DNA of 64,000 nucleotides from Pipra filicauda. Lineage: Eukaryota > Chordata > Aves > Passeriformes > Pipridae. A model generated the notes under the pieces. It searched no databases, was not told where the DNA came from, and saw only the letters and a list, made by a program, of their open reading frames with translations. Each line of letters opens with the position of its first letter. The stretch's first letter is position 1. Position numbers and translations under genes: made by a program. Below, in pieces: positions 51,251 to 62,905 of this stretch. The DNA is taken from assembly GCF_003945595.2 (NCBI RefSeq), contig NW_024104421.1:6758001-6822000 (forward strand), read 5' to 3'.

Positions 51251-52699
51251 CAAATCACCTGCTGGGAGTTCTCAAAAATGAAGGCAATGGCCAGGGAATT
51301 CTTTCCAGTTATTACCGTGAAGACTGCAGGAGAAAATATTTCCTCCCTGCTAAGTCAAGTGACAATTTATGTTTACGTCGTTTAGACTTTGGAAAGATCT
51401 CCCATCATGGGTCCTTGGAGAATCAGCCTCAGAAATACTTAAGAGCAGGACAGAATAGACGGGGATCCAACATACACTGATCACTGTTGCCTTCCAGTGA
51501 CTAAATACAAAGATTTCTTGTCTGGCTCTGACACATCTTAATCGAAATATCTTTTCCCTCTACCACATACACCTTTGGACTTAAAATAATTTAAAACTTA
51601 GGGTTTTTTCTTTATTGAAATTCACTACCTGTTATAAAATTTTGGCCCATCTCAACCTCCCCACGTCTCCAAACCACCTCCCTGTTATCTCTTTTACATT
51701 TACTGTGCCACAGATTCAAGAAATACCTTTCTCTCATTTACCAGTTACTACAGCTGGTCAGTTCAGGCTCCTCACAGCCACAGATGTCTGCCACTCACTA
51801 TCCTGTCCCTTTTCCCCATATGCCGCAGGGTTGTCTCCCTTCTCCAATAAAGTGTGAAGTAAAGCAGCAACACCAACCTGAGAGGCTGTAAACTGCTAAG
51901 AAATTGAACTGATCAAAAATCTAAAACATAAGCCAGGAAGTAAAGCACAAAAACACCACACAAACACAATTAGAACCCACAATATTTAATCAATATTTAC
52001 CAACGAATAGCAAATCTTGCAGTATTTATGTATTAGGATCATAAGAGGAACCGTCTGGTAAAAGGAGTAGCAGACAATTGACTTTGACAAAGGGCAAGCT
52101 GTGATTGTTGGACTTGGGGTTCAGGGTTTTTGTTTTGGCATTTTGTTGCTCTTGGTTTTTTCTAAGCACAATTTTGAAATGTGTTTAAACTTAGCCTAAT
52201 GTGCCTAACCCTTCACTTATGTGACTGATCCTTCAGATTTCTACTAAACAGCAGCAATGACTTAAACCAGACATTTTTACTACCTTGCTGAATCAGCGGC
52301 TGGGTTTTTGGGAATGAAAGATCAAGGTATTCTCCAAAGCACTTCAAAGAGGATTCTACACAAGTTTTCAAACTGCAGAACATCCTAGTGAATCTAATCC
52401 AACTTCCTGCAACACAACCTGTAAAATTTCATCCCCTTAAACTTCAAATGCAACAGCTGGGGTTGAAGGAGAGCAAGCAATCTAGAAAGCCATTCAGTTT
52501 TGGTATAGAGAACAAAGATAAACATAAGCCATATTCATCAAATCAAAAGTTATCTTCACCTAAAAGCCACTTGGCTGGCTGGTGCCTTGGTACTGCAATG
52601 CACCAAGTTCTTCACCAGTAGCTCAGGGTAAAATCCAATGTATGCTTTGTTTTAAATGGGTCATTTGTGTGACCTGCTGGCTTACAGCTCACCTTCTTA

Positions 52700-52925
52700 G
52701 CTCATACCACTGCACAACCACATGTAAGGTGTGTGGGGATGGTTCAAACCTGTGCCAGGGGAGGCACAGACTTGACATTAGGAAACAGAGAGCATAGTCA
52801 GACCCTGGAACAGGCTTCCTGGGGAGGAGGTAGATGCCCCATGCTTGCCAGTCTTTAAAAGAAGTTTGGACAATTCCCCTAATAACCTGCTTTAACTTTT
52901 GGTCAGCCTTGGTCAGCCCAGAAAC
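52700..52925 (+). mobile_element. CR1 LINE 3' coding end and UTR fragment
   Basis: The sequence GACATTAGGAAACAGAGAG, then GGAACAGGCTTCCTGGGG, then CCAGTCTTTAAAAGAAGTTTGG, follows the sense CR1 order just before its 3' end. It stops near TTGGTCAGCC. This is one of only two fragments here lying antisense to DGKI. Confidence 0.7.
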
Positions 52926-53410
52926 CCAAAAGAAGCAAAGTAGGAGGGATGGAAACATGCTCTCTGTGTCTACACATCAGCTTGGGCCCAGAAGAAATCT
53001 AGCCATACCTACAAAGAATTGTAGTCAAAGATTTCAGTTACCTACTCCACAGACACAGCCAACTTGACATGAGTCTTCAGCCTTAAACTTTGGCCCATTG
53101 AGCAGAGGAACAAAACCCTGTTTTGCTAAAATAAGATCAACCTTTGATAGCAGACTCTTTCAAGAGGGAAGTGAGCAAACGTAGTCAGGCAGCTTCCAAG
53201 ATGGAAAATCTGAACAGCTCTGTCCTGTGTTGCTCAAGTCCCCACAAGTTTTCATGTCTCTGCCTTGTGCTTCAGTTCATAATAGAAACATGTTCCTAAT
53301 GACTAGCACTAATTCTGATAGCAACACAATGTCTTATGTTGATGCAATGATGGAGAGAGCACTAACTAGAGATACTGCTCAAATTAACTGCCAAAAACCC
53401 AAATACCTAC

Positions 53411-53519
53411 AGTCCACTCTAAGGCCGCTCTTGGTTCCTTCACTGGTCCATTGGAGACTGCAATGTTGAGGGAATGCACAGGAGCCAAGTGCTGGAGGCC
53501 TGACCTGGAGATTGCTTTC
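53411..53519 (-). CDS. DGKI: DGKI window exon 1: N-terminal region before the C1 domains
   Basis: 109 nt: one base completing a split Arg codon, then 36 codons from KAISRSGLQHLAP to ALEWT. Human DGKI has the closely similar KAISRAGLQHLAP. The acceptor is TTGCAG at 53520-53525. The donor was placed at ACT|GTAGGT because the next exon then continues in phase 0 with ENAVNGEH, as in the human protein. A second GT four bases downstream (GTAG|GTATTT) would shift the frame. The segment precedes the first cysteine-rich domain and has no catalytic role of its own. Confidence 0.93.
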
Positions 53520-56500
53520 CTGCAAGTTGAAAAGAAAAAAAGAAAAAAAAAACAACACACAAATAAATGGAGTGTATACATAACATATATATATATATCT
53601 CTCTCCAATATAATTACCCAACATCCACCCCACCCTTCTCCAGAAATCAGAAGAGGTAGCACTGCATCTCATTTCAGCCTCAGTGAAATGGTGCTTGAAT
53701 GCCATCTTCTGCTAAAGCAGTTTAGGAAAAGAATAAAGTAATGTGATCACTGGAAATTACTGTTTAATGAAGATCAGTTACTCATCTGGCATTAAGCTCA
53801 AATATCAAGCCCTGTGGACTGTATATGGTTATGTTTGCCAGTTTCTGTGGAGTCCTCATGCATTACACCTATTCCTTACACACCAACTGAATCTGTTGAA
53901 TCAAATTTATGCATAATTACAAACACCTTTTATAGGAGGAACGAAATATGAGTTTATACAAAGAATGTAACACTTGTTGCTTTTACCTAGTTTATAGAAT
54001 AGAAAAAGTCATCCATTCAGCATCCAACTATGTAAAACAAGACATGGGGACATCAGTTCACCAGGAAGAGGAATCATACACTACTACCTTCTTTGATCCT
54101 ATCAGCATCCCACAAGGTATTACAGCTTCTTTCCACTTATATTTCAATTTTATCTCATAGCTCTGAAGGCACAGATGTGGCCTCCTTCAGAAGTCATAGA
54201 TAGTGACCAGAAACCCTTCTGATGCTGGCTGCACAGCACTGGGGGCATATCCACTGCCTGTCTCCCTAGAGGCATCCAGCCCTGACAGAGCTGCCTCCAA
54301 CAGTGAGCCATAAGGTGGAAGCACAGTACACTGCCAATACAAAGCTCAGCAGCACATGAACAGTCAGTTTCCTAAAGCTTCTTAACATTATTGCATTGTA
54401 TATATTAGAACCTGATGGCAGTGGTCAAAATAATCTCACAGCTCCGGTTGCAGTGATTCAGAAGAGGACAAAAATCATCTCAGGGAGATATCTCCCTTTG
54501 TAAGCCAAATACACACATCCTCCACAAAGTGAAATGACAGTCTGTTTGTGTAAAGTGCATTTTTGTGATACCACTCCCACAGTGCAACAGCTATTTATAG
54601 CATCTCCTAATCTTACCACTGTCCCAAGGCAATAAAGGTCAATTGAGCCAGTGGAGACAATCCAGGTCAGCCATATGCTAAATAAATCTTTTCATTGTCC
54701 TGAAAATATACAGTGCTATACATATCCACAGTAAAGGAGCTTGGAAGCCTCACTGCTCTCAGTGCAATTCTGGAAAAACCAAGAGAACTGAATCAGAATC
54801 TCTTAAATCCCCCTTCCTGTGGGTAGCATGAACAACTCAGAACATTAACATCAGCCTCTGATCGTTCAATGCCCCCTTTCTTTTTAAAGCAGGCAAGACA
54901 TTGACATTAAGGGTTTCTTCCAAGATATTTTGCTTTTGACAGAAACCCAGTAGAGAGAAAAAGACCAAGGAAAAGACTTTTACCACCTGACACTGTATCA
55001 GGAGGAAACAATTTAGCAAGATTTTATGCCAAATATATCAGTACAACATAAGCCACCCATCTCAATGACTAGATTAAGGCCTTGGAGAAATAAACCACAA
55101 GAAACTCCAAACATTTTCTAAAAACATATTTTTCAAGAAAACTTTCAATATTTGCTAGTCTCCTTCCATGTTGTTTTCAGTATCTATGTAGTTATTCAGG
55201 CTTCCTAAACAAAAGAGTACATTCTTGTGTCTATTTGTGGTTTTATAACATGATAATTTATTTGGGTGGAAATAGGGCAGTATCACATTTTCCACTCTGC
55301 ATAACTGACAGGGGTAAAGCAAACCTACTGCCCTCACAACAGAGGAAGGTAAATATGCCTAATGAATGGCTACAGATATCTCAGCATCAAGCCTTGGATG
55401 CTATTTCAAGTCAGAATTAGAGATGTGCAAGCCTCCCACAGCTGAACCTGAGACTTGGCCCACATTTCTTTAAGAGTAAGCTGAGGCTGATGAGCCTTTT
55501 GGGGGAGACCTGGCACAGTTTTGTGCCAACAGCCTGCCCTTCCTCTGCGTGCCAAGCTGAATTTACAGCTTTGTCTGGAAAGCACAAAAACCACAGGCAT
55601 GACAGCAACACCTTTATTTTTTTCAGGTCTGTTTTAACATAAAAGCCTTAAAATTATCTCAGGGATTGCAAATTTGCATGAGCCAGCCAGAAGTGACCCT
55701 AAGGCCCAGGGGCACGCTAAAAATACATATTATTACACCGCTTCTTATCAGAACTTTGTCTCATAACAGAGACACAGAGTGTCAAAACACACTGCATGCA
55801 TCCCAGAAGCCTTTCCCATTAACAAAGGAGGTCAAGCTAAACAGCAAGCACATGGCATTCTAATAAGTGTAAGACAGACAAGAGAGGGAAAAATGGGGGG
55901 AAAGGGAAGGTAGCACAAATCTGATAACAGATGCTGAGTAACCAGGTGATCGTATCTCATATTACTTTAAATAACGGATTTCACCACCTGTCACTTTTCC
56001 AATAGCAAGGTAACATGGTTGGCTTTTAGTTATCTTTCCCAGTACTTTCACCTCCACTGTGCTGAGTGCATGAATGAGAACATAGGCTTGACAGTCAGCC
56101 TTTCCCATAGAAGCAAAAGTAATCACAGTTCCCCTGATAAGAGACAGCCATAAAAAGTGCATCTGTGGTTTCATGATATATTCCGTTCTTCAGACTATGA
56201 TGTCCACAACTTTGTTAAAATGGGCACAGCAGCCAGCTTGCTGATGTAGCAACCAACAGCTAGGAAATATTGCATCATAAATAATCAGCTCTATTTTGAT
56301 AATTACTTTTTCATATCCATTAATCAATAATTTGTGGTGGATGTTATTATCAACTTAGCTAACACATCACCATTGTGAACAACCATGGGTAAACATTAAT
56401 GTCTATGTCATTGAATATATAACAAACAAATATATCTGATACTAATTCCACAGCTGATACCCCTAAGGAAATTCTTTAACAGAGCAGTTGACTGTCTTGA

Positions 56501-57514
56501 AAATCAAAAGCAATCAAACATTCAAGCTATTCAACTACACTGATTTTTTTTAAAAGCATTAGATTTGCATTTTGCTGAAAAGTCAGGCGAGACTCAACCT
56601 ACTTATTAGATCAAAGGATACATATTTTATCAGGGGAGATTTGAGTTTATATCCCAGCCTTTGGCTTTACTGAGCCTTTTCCTCCACTGAAGGCATATAA
56701 ATACACTCCAATGAGTTGTTTAGACTCCACAGTTTTACCTGAACCCTCAAAGATCACAACAATTAGTTAATAGTATGCAACCCATGTAAGTGCTAGAAAA
56801 AAATCTATTTGGAAGAGAAAGAGTAAGTTAGTGCTGAATGTGACTGCCATTTTTGTTGTCACTGGTGTTGGAGTTGCTGCCTTTCCAAAGCTGGGGATAT
56901 TACCTCCCTTGCATAGAAGCATAAATTCCCATTGGGTTAGTCTCTCAGCTGCAGGATTGAGAGAACGTAAAAACGCAGAGACTGGCTTCCATAGACCCCA
57001 TGGCTAGGACATCTGCTGGGAGAGAGGTTTCTGGGAGTCTTTTCTCGAAGTTAATCTACATGTTTACAGAGAAAGGGATAGTCATTTGTATAATGAAGTT
57101 TAAGTCACAACAGCTTTGAATTTCTGTGAATATTCTATGTAGATAAACCCTACACTTGCCAGCTCTCAGCTTTGCCAATCACAACTTGAAAATCCCTGTA
57201 CAAGGCCAGACAGCACCTGTACTCTGTATGAACAAATTATATGCACCTGAGTTTGTTTCAAGCTGGTTTTCACTCCTGCAATTTGGTGCTTATGAATGCA
57301 ATGAAGAAAATGTACTGGCTAATCTCTGGCATTAAGTTTTCCCCATGCACCTCTGCTGACTGCACTGTGCCCCTGCAACTCACTGCTCCCAGCTTGACTT
57401 CTGGGCAGGTACTGTTCTCCTTTTGAGCTGACCACAGGGCAACCATTATTTCACTGCAACATCAATTCCCATATTTTTTGCATTTGATATAAAAGGAGCG
57501 AACTTCAGTCATAT

Positions 57515-58960
57515 TAAATAATCTGTCTGGTGTAGCAACCCATTTCTGACAACATCCAGTAGCAGGTGTTTAGAGAAGCACTGGCACAAATTGGGTGATC
57601 CTTCCCCTGACATACTCCAGTCCCAGTTTCCAGTAATCAGTAGTTTAAGGACTTCCTGAGCTGGCGGCTTCGTCCAGACCTTTGCACTTAATAGCCTGTA
57701 ATGGCTCTTTACTCTAGGAATGTGTTGGTCCTTCCCTGAACCCATTTATAGTCTTGGTCTCCACAGCAGGCTATGTAATGAGCTATACAATTTAATTATG
57801 GGCAATGTAAAGTACTTCCTTCTGTCTGTTTTTAAAATTCTGACTGATAATTCAATTGCTGTATCATATTGTGAGTAACAGCGAGTAATCACTTGCCTCT
57901 CTACACCTTCTGTGATTTTATGAATCTCTTCATGTACCCTTTCATTCACACACACCCCCCCAAGTGGAAGCAGTCTAGACTTAGACTTTTGCTAATCCTG
58001 AAGCTCTTCTATCTTTGTCAAAGTTTTCTAGCTCAATTATGTCTTTTTTGAGGTGGGATTGCCAGAACTAGAACAAATATTCAACATCTGGTTGCACTAG
58101 AAGCTTATCAGTGGTGTCATCATACTTTCTGCACTGTTCTCTTTAATTATCTAAAGATCTCTTTCCTGGATGTTAAATGATAATATAAAGTCCAAACTTG
58201 TTAGCTTTTTTCTCCTGCATGTGCATTATTTTGCCTTCATCGATCTCACATTTCAACTGCAATTTGCTGCAGAGTCATTCAGTGTCAAGAGATCCTTCTG
58301 AAAATTTTCTGCAACCCACCCTGACTAATTGTGCAAAGCAGCAGCAAGCTTTACCCCCTTGCACTGCGCTCCCTGTGAGCAGCACTGCTCCCATCACAGG
58401 TCACTGGTGCTCCCCATCACTAAACTCATAAGTAAACTCTGAAAACCACCCCATTGCTTCCTACACTTACACTGTTGTTTAACCATGAGGACACCACCCA
58501 TTTCACCACTAGTTTTGATACCAAAAGCTTTTTTTTCTTAACCTATTGAAGCTTTCTGAAGACCATGTTCTATCCCCTCCGCCAGACCACCCCAGTTCAT
58601 CGGCCTTGTGCATCTCTCAGCAATTTCTGCAAGATTTACCAGTCCTGGCTTCCTTAGGAAAAGCTGTGCTGGCTCTCCCACAGCACATCACGTTCAGCTG
58701 TGCATTTACTAATCCTGCATTTTACCAGCAGTTTTACTGGTTTCTCTGATTAAAACTTGCTCCTGGGTTACCCCATCACCACTCTGTGAACCCCTGTGTG
58801 ACCACTCTACTCCTCTAGGACTGGAGTTTGTTTAAGGGAGGTATTATAAAGCCCTCTCAGCAGTTTCTAATTTGAATTCCATCAGAATACTTGGCCAATA
58901 ACTAATCACTAGGCTTTGATTTTGCTCTTTTGTCAATGTCATCTTTAGTCTCCTACATTA
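57515..58960 (-). mobile_element. Ancient amniote CR1 LINE, about 1.4 kb
   Basis: The plus strand matches, in order, the reverse complement of an old CR1 family abundant in turtles and crocodilians. The 3' untranslated portion covers about 57515-57960. It is followed by the TTTTTTGAGGTGGGATTGCC segment near 58045, the TTAGCTTTTTTCTCCTGCATG segment near 58201, and the CAGTGTCAAGAGATCCTTCT segment near 58280. Toward 58960 the match weakens. No reading frame survives. It lies on the same strand as DGKI. Boundaries are approximate. Confidence 0.7.
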
Positions 58961-61014
58961 ACCTTCCCATCCTCCTCAGGTTTATCCATACAAACAGCAG
59001 CTCAGCCTAGGACACTCTCAGGCACCCTAAGCAGTGAACATTGATGCAAGAAATTTAATCAGCACTGAAAGAAATAGACCCTTAAAAACTCCTCAAGAAA
59101 TGCTTTCTTAAGCATCTGTCACCGCCTGCTGCCCACAGAACTAGTGTATGGAAATGCAAAGATTTTGGTAGCTTCCCAGCCACTCGACATCCACATCACC
59201 AATACCCCAACAAACCTTTCCTCCCTCTCTCTCAACCCTCACCACACAGACCAGCTTGATAAAACGTGCATGGAAACTGATACATCTCCATGAAACACTG
59301 CAGCTCCATGCAGCTCTGAACAGCTTTGCTTCCAGCCTCAAGCCAACCCTCCTGTACCTAATAAGTGGTTTATGTCCACTAGAAACTTACCTGAAGACAG
59401 TGAAACAATTTTCCACTACCTAAGCACCTCAAACAGCAACCCCAGAGCTAAAAAGTGACTACAATACATCAAGTCCCTAGTAAGTTCTGATAGGTGCATT
59501 TGGCTCTATCACATCAAACACCTTATTCAGCTTGTATTGATCAGGTGCAAGACCAAACTGAGCCAACAAGCCTTTCTGTGACCATCTCTTTGAGTAAAAG
59601 TAACATCCAGTAGGCACGAATAATAAACAGAAATCCTACAAAAGGAAATATGAGGCAAAACAAAAGGAGCAAAAAGTAACTGCACAAAGTTTGATCTGGC
59701 TAACAGGGGAAAAGCCTCTACTACATGATGTTTTCTGTGTCAACACTGCAGTTCACAGCCATTTCTGTTAGGCACATGAAGGAAGCCTTTTGGTATTCTT
59801 GCCCCCCAAATTCTAGGTACAAGAATGGCAGGTTACTTTTCCTATCCTAAAAGAATAAAATAGATACACGAAGCAGGCTGTGTGTTAAAAGAGGCATTCA
59901 CAAGTACTGTCATGAATATGTTTGCAGTTTCTGAAATGCAGACATGCAAACCGTCACTGCCCTGCGGTTATACTTGGAGCCTGGGTTAGTGTCAAAACAG
60001 TGCAAGGCAGAGTACTCCAAATGCCAAAGATCCCCAGTATATAATTTTTTCCATTCTCCTCTTCGTTTCACCAGTAGGCATTTATTAATCACCAAATTTT
60101 TTCCTTTTGGAAATTAATCTATGGTTTCAATTAGATTCTGAACTGTGTTAAATTATTCAATCCCCTAAATCTTATCTTCCATCAAGAGTTCATCTTCTCA
60201 GAAGCCAGAGAAAGCATAGAGTTTTGTGTCAGCTCCTATCAAGGTGACCAATATATCTTGTCCTAGATCTATAAATCACTTCAGAGTCTATATTGCATCA
60301 AAATCAGGGTGACTTTGTTCCTGCATGCCTTCATTTGCCAGGCCCTGGATCTAGCAAATTCCCCATGAAACTCTAACAATCCTCATCTGCAATGTGGAAA
60401 CAGAAAATGGCTTAGATCCAAGACTTGGATAATTAAACAGATAATTATAAGAAAAAGTCAAAGTCATGTGGAATTCTCTCTGAGCTCCTATTAGAGCTTG
60501 GAATTATACATATCACTGGGTATCATTCATTTCTTCCTTCTGCTCACTTAAGGAGTTTTTTGCTTTTACTCTTAATTTATTCCCTACATTTCTTAGTAAA
60601 TAACATAAAACATGAGGCGTACTTACGGTAGATGGCAACTAAATTTTAGGACCAACAAGGTCCCTCCCAGCCTTTCATTTAAATATTCTGAAAAGGTATG
60701 TACAAATGTGGTGATTACTCTTACCACAAAAACTGATAGACCTTGGAGGATTCCTTGAAGTAACAGAAATGTTAGCACTAATTTGTGAGAGGAAGGAAGG
60801 AAAAAGTGACACCATTTGTGATGCAATAAAGATAAAGAGTATCCTTTATCCCTGTAATTCACAGAGAAGGAGACTAACAAAGGAGCCTAGGAAAGCTGGA
60901 AAAAGAGATATAAAAGCTTTTTCAAACAGATTTATTTTGCTTTATTTTTGCTGCAGTCAAAACCAGTTTGTTTTGGGAGAGGATTTTAATTTATTTTTTT
61001 TTTAGCCTTTAGCT

Positions 61015-61290
61015 TTGAAGCTATGAACGTCAGGACTGTAAAAGACCTTCTAGGTCATGAAATCCACTCAACTCTGTTTCAGGCAAACTTATATGTTTGA
61101 ATTCATAAAGTTGTCAAGACCCCCCTCCAATCTAGCCCAGTTGTTCTTTTTCTCTTATCCCTACTCAGAAGCTATGCCAGATCTCCACTCTTTAAAATCA
61201 CCACACCATTAAAATCCTTTCTTTGTAAATTCCATCCAATATGCATGCCCCCATACAATCTTTCTAGAATTCCTATTACTAGGATTTTCA
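61015..61290 (-). mobile_element. Ancient CR1 LINE 3'-end fragment
   Basis: The start (CAGGACTGTAAAAGACCTTC followed by AGGTCATGAAATCC) resembles the reverse complement of an amniote CR1 3' end, which has a ggactggaagggacctc motif followed by catctagtcc. Similarity fades toward 61290. It is strongly diverged and 5'-truncated, as is usual for CR1. Identification is from memory of the consensus. Confidence 0.55.
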
Positions 61291-62521
61291 CATTTCATCC
61301 AAAGAGTTAAAGCTGAACCAACAACCAGTGATTTTGTATGATCTTTCTACAGAACAGAAGGCACGTGAAAGCCTTGATCCAGAAATCTTTAAATCTTTGG
61401 GTCAAAATCCTTTGAGTGAGGTTATGTGGGGCAGAGATGTGCATAGGGAGTTAGAAGCTCACATTTCAAAGACTCTGGAATCAATCAAGTAACCAAGATG
61501 ATAAAATTTAATCACTGTCTTTTCAAGTAAACAACAAGAAATGCTCTAGGGAACTCTGAGAATAAATGATTTCCAGCTGCATCGCAGACTGGACATCAGC
61601 ATTACAGAAGATTGATATGTTTTTACTATTTCAGAAAACAAAGGAAATCTGAATGGGAAACATTTTCATAACAATACATTTCATCCAGACAAATATCATA
61701 GGATATGCAGGACCTCTGTTCTGTAGTTCAAGTGTAGACAAAAAAAATGATGACAGCAAATTGGATGGACATGACTATGGTATGATCACGTGGTTTTTTT
61801 CTAAGAATACGTTAAAATAATATATACTGATTTTCAAAAGGAGTGAAGAAATTCTACGTTATAACTCTGCCAACCAGATGAAAATTAGATTAAGGTCTTT
61901 TTTCAAGATACTTCTTGGTGGCATCATTTAATCTTCATTTGATCTGGAAGACAAAGAAAAGGAAAACAAGACAAGACAAGGAGAAAGGGAATTTAGAGCA
62001 GCATTTTAACATTAGTCTTGGAAATGTTTTCTTGCCACTCAGATGCTAGCACATGCTTTCTAAAATAACCTAATTTAAGGTAATTTTTATATCAGACCAG
62101 GATCCTTCGTTGGCATAAGCTATTTGCACAAGCTGAAATGTCATTATGGCTCAAGAACAATACAGCCTCACACAAACTACATAATAAAGTATTCTGGTTT
62201 TTTTTCTACAAATCAAATGTGTTCCTTGCAGTGTTGCACTATAAGCTTCAGAGAGATGTTTTAAACATGGATTTTTTTCAGAACCTTTCCATGCCCTCGA
62301 GTCATTATGTCCATTTCTTTCTTCATGTAGTCTTTTTCCCTTGAAAATGGAAAACAGAAATTTTCATTGTCCATTTCCACATTTTTCCCCATTATAAGCT
62401 TTCATTTAGCTTACAAGTGTCTCACAAGGGTTAAAAATAAAAATCTTCCATTTCTGAGTATGCAAACAAAAATTGAAAAAGTAATGGAGAGTCATATTCA
62501 CTACAAGAGTGAAAAATAATT

Positions 62522-62541
62522 CCACAGTCTGTAGACTGTGG
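62522..62541. repeat. Perfect 9-bp inverted repeat with 2-base loop
   Basis: The arms CCACAGTCT and AGACTGTGG flank GT. It lies in the large upstream intron with no visible link to an exon. It could form a short hairpin in RNA, but the stem is too short for a microRNA precursor. Confidence 0.7.
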
Positions 62542-62865
62542 ATTAAAGAAAAAAAAAAAGGAATACTGTAGGTATACCAGAATAATTTTTTACCAAGTAT
62601 TGATATAAGAATCAAATTTTCTTCCTTGCAGATGCATAAATACCTAGGACTCAAGGAATGATCCAGAACAAAATAAGCTTTAAAACAATCCAAAGCAACA
62701 AATATTTTCTAACAAAAGACTTTGAAAGAACACAGGACAGAGAACTACTCTCCGTTCTGAAAAGCAAGTTAGACTTTCAAATTCTAAACACAATTTTTAC
62801 AGAAAGCTGTCTAGAGAGCAGGGTAGGGAATGGAGTTGAGGCTTTGTCTACATAGTTCTTGGGCC

Positions 62866-62905
62866 AAAAAAAAAAAAAAAGGAAGAAAAAAAAGGATGAG
62901 GGAAG
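62866..62905 (+). repeat. A-rich simple repeat
   Basis: An uninterrupted A run is followed by GGAAG interruptions and further A runs. No LINE or SINE body was recognised directly 5' of it, so it is treated as low-complexity sequence. Confidence 0.7.

Larger units (their letters stand above)
43842..53410 (-). other. DGKI: DGKI intron between window exons 1 and 2
   Basis: 9.6 kb of AT-rich sequence. It holds a plus-strand CR1 piece (52700-52925), a MIR/CORE-SINE relic (51070-51250), a CAAA-rich simple repeat (50415-50480), a minus-strand CR1 reverse-transcriptase fragment (49430-49945) and an old SINE- or LINE-like tail (45190-45365). Elsewhere I see no exon-like or conserved-looking segment. 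Confidence 0.85.

Noticed and set aside
55400..55611. Two overlapping 64-codon minus-strand frames in intron 1 with a TTTCCAG-like acceptor.
   Set aside because: No matching donor in the phase needed to join exon 1, so no exon can be supported.
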